Origin: Nereocystis luetkeana
Taxonomy: Eukaryota; Sar; Phaeophyceae; Laminariales; Laminariaceae
Assembly (NCBI GenBank): GCA_031213475.1
Contig: JARUPZ010000019.1
Coordinates: 1,263,001 to 1,327,000 of the forward strand
Reading direction: 5' to 3'
Length of the DNA stretch: 64,000 bases
How positions within the stretch are numbered: the first letter of the stretch is position 1; every line of letters starts with the position of its first letter. Made by a program: the position numbers and the translations under genes. The notes under the pieces were generated by a model. The model searched no databases. It saw only the letters and a list, made by a program, of their open reading frames with translations, and had not been told where the DNA came from. This document shows positions 58,501 through 64,000 of this stretch, in pieces.

Positions 58501-60347
58501 CGTTACTGCCCCAAATAGTGTTGAACTCGCACAGGAGTACGAGGTGCGATCGTTTTTCAGTAGCGCTCGATAACTTGTTTTTCGCGGAACCGGGAAGGCT
58601 ACTAATATTGCCCAACACCTGACAAGGTGTTTTCGGAATACCGCCCCAAGGTTTTTTCGGAATACCGAACAAGGTGTTTTCGGAAAGATCCGGGCGAGAG
58701 GAGAGAGAGAGAGAGAGAGAGAGAGCCTTTCCGAAAATACTATTACGGGGGGCCATAGTTAACAGGACCAAATATTGTTAGTAAAAATGGTTAAACATAT
58801 AGGTTTTTATGTATACCATAGGTCCTGTTAACTAGGGTCCCCCGTACTATATAGTATGTACAACGTACGAATCGTTTTGTTCGTAGCGTACGAGCGTAAT
58901 AAAACAAAATAGCCGACCGTATCCCTATTACGGGGGACCATGGTTAATAGGACCTATGGTATTAATAAAAACCTACTTCGTACCTGGTATATATTTAACC
59001 ATTTTTACTAACAATATTTGGGGGACCGTAGTTAATAGGACCTATGGCATTCACAAAAACCTATATATTTAACCATTTTTACTAACAATATTTTGGTCCT
59101 ATTGACTATGGCCCCCCGTGATAGTGCGATCAAAACTCGGCGCTCTGTACTCGTGCTCAAGTCGGCTTTTTACGGGCGGTGGGCTTCGCACGCCAGGCGC
59201 ACATTTTTTCCGTGCACACTTCGAAGTATATCTGTATAAGGCAAACATGCAAGCAACAAGATGAAACGATTACACCCCTCTTGCCTGGGCAAGATTTCCC
59301 CTTTCCTGCTCTTCTCTGCTCGACGAAAAGGGTTTCCACTCTGTCCCATTACATAAGCGCCGGTTTTACACTAATTATTAATCCAAACAGCGCTTACTTT
59401 TCCAGGGGAAAAAAGTGGTATCATAGAACGAGAACCCGCTGCGTGAATCGAAAAATGTCGTCTGCGTATTAGACACGCGGCTGATGCGATAGATGGGCTT
59501 TCCGGCGAGGCTCCATCCGTAACTCTTCAGAGGCGCACTGGTTGGGAAGCCTCCCTCCCAACCCCGTTTCGGGCGTACTAGCCCAGACGTCAGGGGCCAC
59601 CGTTGTGTACTGATTTTTTCTTTTTCTTTTTTTGCTTCGCTTCATCTTCTTTTTTAGGTTTTTGTCTGCTATTAATAGCCTCCTCTTTGCTTCCCTGGTG
59701 TCCGCAGTGGTGGAGTGCGTAAGCTTGCTTTTTGTTTTTGCCTCTGTTTTTACTACCGAGGTATTTCTTCCACTCCAGTGTTATTGGAGTCTGTCCTGCG
59801 ACCACGGACTGCATTGTATTGTGAGTTAATGTGAGAACAACAGCAACAACAACAACAACATCAACTGCCGTCCCATCTTTCGCTTGTGTAGAACTAACTC
59901 CCTCCCTTGTTTCGGGAGAACATAAAGTTGACCCCGAAACTCACTCCCCGGGAGTGGGTGGGTGGGTGGGTGGGTGGGTGGGTGGGTGGGAGTGTGTGTG
60001 TTTGTTTCGTAAGGACCGCTTGATCTTCATATTTACGTATAAGCGGTCCTTTATGTTTTCGCCCATGGTGGTGGTACGATATACCGTGGTGGTCACGCGT
60101 TTTGCTATCTGCGTCTGTTTTAGTTTTGTTTTTGTTTTTGTTTTGCTTAGCTTCATCTTCTTTTTTTAGGTTTTTGTCTGCTATTAATAGCCTCCTCTTT
60201 GCTTCCCTGGTGTCCGCAGTGGTGGAGTGCCCAAGCTTGTTTTTTGTTTTTGCCTCTGTTTTTACTACCGAGGTATTTCTTCCACTCCAGTGTTATTGGA
60301 GTCTGTCCTGCGACCACGGACTGCATTGTATTGTGAGTTAATGTGAG

Positions 60348-60397
<50 letters not shown>

Positions 60398-63300
60398 CTG
60401 CCGTCCCATCTTTCGCTTGTGTAGAACTAACTCCCTCCCTTGTTTCGGGAGAACATAAAGTTGACCCCGAAACTCACTCCCCGGGAGTGGGTGGGTGGGT
60501 GGGTGGGTGGGAGTGTGTGTGTTTGTTTCGTAAGGACCGCTTGATCTTCATATTTACGTATAAGCGGTCCTTATGTTTTCGCCCATGGTGGTGGTACGAT
60601 ATACCGTGGTGGTCACAGGTAGCAAAAACGCCTGAATATTTTGTTTTTTAGCGCAGGCGGGAGAAGGGTGGGGGGGGGCGGGGGGGGTGTGAGGGTGAAA
60701 GCAAGCAACAACTGGAACAGTAGAGCTGCGCACACCGGTTGCGCACTACAGCGGTCTTTCTGGCGCAACGGTCGTAGTAACGCGTGTCGCGGTGCTGGCG
60801 GGAGGCAGGGAAACAAGGACCCTCCAGCACCGCTCGGGAGTTTCCGTTGAGTGTGACGACGGTTCCCCACATCTCTGGGCGTTCAGTCTCCAGGATGCGG
60901 TGGGGAAACAAGGATCGTGCCTCGACAACAAGCGAGATGTTATAGAACAGACAGATGATATAGAATATAGAACTACATACTTAGATCACAACCCCTGAGC
61001 GTGCTCGGTTGGTGCATCCCTGGCCTCTCTCAGAGCTCCCACTTCCAAACCGCCTCCTTTCATTACTTGCCGGACCTTTCCAGCAGTTCTTTGTTTTTTC
61101 GGCCATTTCTTCCTCCTTTTTTCTTCTTTCGTTTCGTGTGCGTGCGTGTTCTCCGAGCACGGCATCGCGGGAGGACCCGGCACCGTCGCGGGTGCCAGCG
61201 GGTGCTGGCGGGTAGAGGGGGGGTTGCAAGGAGCGCGGTCGCCGCTTTCGTGCCTAGGCGTCGCGTGTGCCTCGAGACACGAGGGATGCATGAATGGGCT
61301 TTGTCTGGCTTCGATTTATGATTGCTGATAGAGTATGTACGAGTTTATAAAGGTCGTTCAGGAAGGCAAGATACTGTTCAAGCGGTGCTTATTTTTGCGA
61401 CCACGCTGAAGTTGAAAAAGGGAGGTGTGCAGTTTGAACACCAACGTTATCGAGCTGGCGAACGACGGCCACGGTGACCACCGGGCTTCACGCGGGGCGG
61501 GCGACGGGGCTGATTGTGGCAGAGAGTGATAAAAGCTTTACCCGGACCGTATCGGTAGCGAGGTGGTCGCGAGAGGGGCGGGCGGCGTACGAGGCTGAGA
61601 GAGAAGCTCTTCTGTACGATTTGTTTCTTTTCTTCTTTTCGACCGGGTGTAAGGTGTTCCAATCAGGCAGAAAAATATTACACGAGAGCGGACGGGGATT
61701 TTTTTTCCTTTCCGAGTTTTCGGTTTCATTTTCATTGTTTTTGCTGCTGTTCCGTGCTGTGCTTTGCATCATGAATGGCTTAAGTCTTTTAGTACCGCAG
61801 TCCCGTTTGGGGACAGACTACTTGAAATTCTAAGTAAATTGTCCCTAAAACGGCACCTCAGTGCTAAAAGGGTTGACTGTGCCTGCACTATTGTCATTAC
61901 GGGGGACCATAGTTAATACCAGGACCTATGGTATACATAAAAACCTACCAGGTATCTATTTAACCATTTTTACTAACATTTTTTTGGTCCTGTTAACCCT
62001 TTTAGAACTGCAGTCTCGTTTTGGGGAAAATTGGGGACAAATTACTTGGAATTTGAGTGCCTTGTCCCCAAAACGGGACTGGAGTTCTAAAGGGGTTAAC
62101 TATGGTCCCCTGGTAATAGACGTGTACCCCCATTTTAACCCCCGCCTGCGCGGTACGTGAAACGCGCCTGCGTTGCTATGAACGCATACATCTGCGTTTT
62201 AAACGTGTCTGTCTGTGACTAATACAACGTGCCCTGCCTGTCAGTGCGGGCCAAAGGGGGAAACATGCGAGCTGCACGCGACTCTGAAAGGGCACCAGCA
62301 CCCGGTGACCTGCGCCGCGGCCGACACCGACTGGCTAGCTTCTGGAGACGCGTGAGAAATGCCACGGGTTGGGGGTCATTTTTGCATACAGTAGTAGAGA
62401 AATAGGAAGCACCCGGTAGGAAATAAGGGATAGGGATTAGACCGGCAGAAAACCGAACCGGCTCTATTCGTAAGAAAAGTCAGGTTGTTGGGGTGGGCTA
62501 TAAGTAACAGCTCCACGATAAACTCTGGTGTTTTGATTGGTCAATGTTGGAGCTCATGCTGCATACTGTCGGATGGCAAGCCTGTCACGGGGGACCATAG
62601 TTAATAGGACCAAATATTGTTAGTGAAAATGGTTAAATATGTAGGTTTTTATGTGTACCATAGGTCCTATTAACTATGCCCCCCCCGTGAGCGCCTCGCG
62701 AGCAGCACGGTCACCACGACAGGAGTCACTCGGGCATGCCGTGCGGGTCGGCTCTCCCTCTCTGCAATCGTAGCTCTCGGACACCAATAGATGCGTGTTC
62801 TCTCTCCCCACAAAAATGAATGCGGTGGCTGGGCGCCGTCGGTGTGAAAAAAAGAAAAAAAAAACAAAAAAAAACGTTACGATGGATCGGGAACTGATAT
62901 ATACGATAGTATCCTGCAGTTTTTGGTATCGTAGAGAGAATTAGGCGTCGTGGTTCATATTCTTGCAGCATTGTTTGGTTGATCGCGCTTGTGGGAGTAC
63001 CAGGTGGATACCGCACCCAACGCACGGTGCAGGCAGACTTCCCCTTTCTTTTTTGTATCGTGCGTTTTTTATGTTTGCTCTGAAGTCTCGAAGAGGGTTA
63101 ACCCCTTTAGAACCGCAGTCCCGTTTTGGGGTCAAACTACTTGAAATTTGACTGGTTTGTCCCCCAAAAACGGGGACTGCGGTTCTAAACGGGTTAAGGG
63201 GAGAAGAAGGAAGGAGCCTTTCGTTTTTTTTTTTAATATAAACCATCCTCCTGTCGTATGCAGCATGCAGCACGCACGCATGCACGCATGCATGCATGCA

Positions 63301-63730
63301 CGCATGCATGCATCCTGAAGCGTCTCACGCCGAACGAAAGCATGTGCATGCATGCATGCATCCTGAAGCGTCTCACGCCGAACGAAAGCATGCATGCATG
63401 CATGCATGCATCCTGAAGCGTCTCACGCCGAACGAAAGCATGCATGCATGCATGCATCCTGAAGCGTCTCACGCCGAACGAAAGCATGTGCATGCATGCA
63501 TGCATCCTGAAGCGTCTCACGCCGAACGAAAGCATGTGCATGCATGCATGCATCCTGAAGCGTCTCACGCCGAACGAAAGCATGTGCAATCGACCGCCGT
63601 GTGAACGGCTTATCGACCGACACCGCCGCTTTTCGTTTCGTTTCTGTGTGTGTTTGCCAGGAGCGGCACGGTCATCGCGTGGAGCGCCAAGGGGAGCCTC
63701 GACCGGGGAATGCTCCTTCGATGGGGACGG
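48428..63730 (+). CDS. WDR54: WD-repeat protein, WDR54-like, runs off the right end
   Basis: Seven exons, all in phase: 48428-48520, 49787-49879, 55821-55883, 56925-57032, 58298-58375, 62245-62351, 63661-63730. The first starts at ATG (MAWIIDKEPAVFLKDAPSLG). The joined protein (about 213 residues so far) shows beta-propeller blades: LVVALDSGVQIWSPDG, GRLFIVGCSDGDVFAFEAK, then TLKGHQHPVTC followed by WLASGDASGTVIAWS, a canonical GH...W repeat. Blade order and spacing agree with what I recall of animal WDR54 (N-terminal non-canonical blades, a G-I-A-x-x-x-x-x-F-I-V-G strand, then a GHQ.P.T blade). The assignment is from memory, not a search. WDR54 is poorly characterised; it acts as a scaffold in the cytoplasm. 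Intron 3 uses a GC donor (CAG/GCAAGA at 55884). Introns reach 5.9 kb and hold at least 11 MITEs, a truncated SINE, a LINE-like fragment and a 0.5-kb tandem duplication. The remaining blades lie beyond the window. Confidence 0.8.
48617..48724 (+). mobile_element. Family A MITE
   Basis: In WDR54 intron 1, 96 bp after exon 1; left arm AGTAAATAGGACC, right arm CATTAGCTATGG. Confidence 0.88.
49197..49404 (+). mobile_element. SINE family 1, 5'-truncated
   Basis: Lacks the tRNA head; starts at GGTAGGCACAGTTCGATGCG and ends in 23 A. A TACCAGGTA (49188-49196) abuts its truncated end. It lies in WDR54 intron 1. Confidence 0.82.
49549..49602 (-). mobile_element. Family A MITE, half copy
   Basis: Only one arm and part of the centre remain (to AAAAACCTAAATA); it then runs into a C tract. 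Confidence 0.75.
50272..50425 (+). mobile_element. Family A MITE, internally duplicated and filled
   Basis: Longer than usual because part of the left arm is repeated; TACCTGGTA at 50368-50376. A second piece of centre (to GTAGGTCCCC) follows up to about 50480. Confidence 0.8.
50700..51720. repeat. GACCCG minisatellite, about 1 kb
   Basis: Units of GACCCGACCCGCGAGATTTG AAAA with spacing of 30-60 bp; arms at 50700-50770 are inverted relative to the rest. In WDR54 intron 2. Confidence 0.85.
51837..51945 (-). mobile_element. Family A MITE
   Basis: Reverse orientation, AGTAAATAGGACC variant, worn left end (ACAGGAGACC), just after the GACCCG minisatellite. Confidence 0.85.
52431..52541 (+). mobile_element. 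Family A MITE carrying TACCTGGTA
   Basis: AGTTAATAGGACC variant with the motif at 52485-52493, at the same central TA as in three AGTAAATAGGACC copies. Confidence 0.88.
52650..52728. mobile_element. Family B MITE, degraded
   Basis: GAGACTGCAGCCCTGTTTCG to GTCCCCAAAATGGGATTGCAG; termini lost; a family A copy starts directly after it. Confidence 0.65.
52732..52845 (+). mobile_element. Family A MITE, diverged
   Basis: AGTAAATGGGACC arm; it carries a small GTAG duplication before GGTCC. Confidence 0.82.
53099..53214 (-). mobile_element. Family A MITE carrying TACCAGGTA in its left arm
   Basis: AGTTAATAGGACC reads AGTTAATACCAGGTAGGACC (motif 53121-53129): a clean 7-bp insertion at TA, at a different place from the central insertions. 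A TACCTGGTA follows just outside (53218). Confidence 0.9.
53325..53880 (+). repeat. Dispersed repeat D, long copy
   Basis: Extends to GTTGCCAACCGACGCCAACC; in WDR54 intron 2. Confidence 0.82.
55019..55342 (-). mobile_element. Possible LINE ORF2 C-terminal fragment
   Basis: A 107-codon frame in WDR54 intron 2, with GGQCKTWHRCIVEDLGEF followed by LWSTAAKKAGKWYRGILE. This order (basic, GG-x-x-KTW, then V-x-EDL, then a Trp/basic tail) resembles the end of reverse-transcriptase ORFs of non-LTR retrotransposons. No reverse-transcriptase core is visible nearby, so it would be a 3' fragment. A TA microsatellite lies just beyond it (about 55508-55541). The assignment is from pattern memory only. Confidence 0.35.
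55920..56135. repeat. GGTGTT/GGT array
   Basis: Purine/GT-rich array starting 37 bp after WDR54 exon 3; repeated again in short form near 56459-56510. Confidence 0.9.
56160..56260 (+). other. tRNA-like pol III promoter sequence
   Basis: TAGCTCAAGTAGGTAACACC (box A-like) is followed about 45 bp later by GGGTTCGAATTCCAC (box B). I cannot fold a full cloverleaf, so this is more likely a SINE head than a tRNA gene. A related box A-like piece recurs at about 56420-56455. Confidence 0.35.
57825..58070 (+). repeat. Dispersed repeat D, 5' part
   Basis: In WDR54 intron 4, ending near TTTATTTCATATCTGGTG before a GT/G tract. Confidence 0.78.
58683..58725. repeat. GA dinucleotide array
   Basis: (GA)n next to a family A MITE. 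Confidence 0.9.
58741..58848 (+). mobile_element. Family A MITE
   Basis: AGTTAACAGGACC variant in WDR54 intron 5. Confidence 0.9.
58926..59123 (-). mobile_element. Family A MITE, compound copy
   Basis: Two left arms and two centres but a single right end, as if one copy partly replaced another. The first centre contains TACCTGGTA (58981-58989) within a longer insert. Confidence 0.85.
59632..60616 (+). repeat. Tandem duplication, unit about 0.5 kb
   Basis: Two near-identical units (about 59632-60144 and 60145-60616). They differ mainly in CAA, TGGG and TTTG tract lengths. Each unit carries a perfect hairpin: AAGGACCGCTT, a short spacer, AAGCGGTCCTT. Confidence 0.88.
60955..61768 (-). repeat. 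0.8-kb repeat E, copy 2 (inverted)
   Basis: Inverted partner of 34491-35290, in WDR54 intron 5. Identity is high, with scattered changes, so the duplication is fairly recent. Confidence 0.75.
61780..61876. mobile_element. Family B MITE
   Basis: Left TTAA then GTCTTTTAGTACCGCAGTCC; the right end is AAAAGGGTTGA. Confidence 0.82.
61895..62118 (-). mobile_element. Family A MITE containing a family B MITE
   Basis: The centre has TACCAGGTA (61946-61954), the left arm has an extra CCA after TA, and the right arm is split at GTTAAC by the TTAA element at 61997-62095. Confidence 0.9.
61993..62099. mobile_element. Family B MITE nested in a family A MITE
   Basis: The host arm TGTTAACTATGG is split as TGTTAA ... 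TTAACTATGG, so TTAA is duplicated exactly (61993-61996, 62096-62099). This is the clearest proof of TTAA targeting here. Confidence 0.95.
62584..62690 (+). mobile_element. Family A MITE
   Basis: AGTTAATAGGACC variant in WDR54 intron 6; left end TCACGGGGG. Confidence 0.88.
63098..63197. mobile_element. Family B MITE
   Basis: TTAA at both ends, CCCCTTTAGAACCGCAGTCC left arm; in WDR54 intron 6. Confidence 0.92.
63275..63592 (+). repeat. Minisatellite, unit about 50-54 bp
   Basis: Six nearly identical units, each a CATG run followed by CATCCTGAAGCGTCTCACGC and CGAACGAAAGCATG; just before WDR54 exon 7. Unit lengths vary only in the CATG run. Confidence 0.92.
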
Positions 63731-64000
63731 GTGAGCGCACACACAGCTATTTGCTAGCCTGTGATACCACCCCGAGAAAGCGAGCAAAGCCACATACAGT
63801 ACGTGCGTACGGTACGTGCGTACGCACACTACGGCAGGGGGTGTACCTACTTTTGCCTTCTGAGGCAAAATCGCTCGTAGTCCCCCCCCCCCCCCCCGCG
63901 CTTGGGGAAAACAGCGCACGAGTTGTGTTCCACGCCCACCACCTGAGCGGTAACCGCGCCAGGCGCGTCCACTACCCATTGCCGCGCTCGGCAACCCGGC

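Noticed and set aside
63275-63592. Regular direct repeats resembling a CRISPR array
   Set aside because: Units are contiguous copies with no unique spacers, in an intron of a eukaryotic gene.

Overview
This is nuclear DNA from an intron-rich, moderately GC-rich eukaryote. Split genes with GT-AG and GC-AG introns, long poly-Gln/Gly/Ala inserts in coding exons and very dense small transposons fit a stramenopile such as a brown alga. The lineage is inference; I have no marker gene that proves it. Exons make up only a few per cent of the window.

Genes. (1) Minus strand, 24368 to 3000: a complete NAD+-dependent (bacterial-type, LigA) DNA ligase in 11 exons. I rebuilt it exon by exon with matching splice phases; it carries every LigA domain plus low-complexity inserts. 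(2) Minus strand, about 39971 to 28873: the 3' part of a gene I do not recognise. Its last four exons (35965, 33236, 32378, 28962) join in phase; upstream exons are tentative. (3) Minus strand, 48139 to 47826: a small two-exon gene for an unknown 77-residue protein. (4) Plus strand, 48428 to beyond the right end: seven in-phase exons of a beta-propeller protein that I read as WDR54. Genes 3 and 4 are head to head with 288 bp between start codons. An isolated minus exon (47343-47594) and a 371-codon plus ORF (41912-43027) are weaker candidates.

Repeats fill the rest. Family A is a palindromic MITE of about 108 bp (ends TTACGGGGGACC, TA target), about 32 copies. Family B is a palindromic MITE of about 95 bp with TTAA target duplications and CCCTTT ends (piggyBac-like), about a dozen copies. 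The two are nested in each other in both directions. There is a tRNA-headed SINE family of about 345 bp, a second tRNA-headed SINE sharing part of its body, a dispersed repeat of about 650 bp that abuts poly(G)/poly(C) tracts, an inverted pair of 0.8-kb repeats about 26 kb apart, a 492-bp foldback, and many mini- and microsatellites.

The most unusual signal is a 9-bp motif, TACCAGGTA or its complement TACCTGGTA. I count 44 exact copies; about 0.5 are expected by chance. Within family A MITEs it appears as clean 7-bp insertions at TA dinucleotides, with unfilled versions of the same site in sister copies. It also forms chains that share the TA. It behaves like an ultra-short TA-targeted insertion or excision footprint. 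A second motif, TATTAATA, behaves in a similar way.
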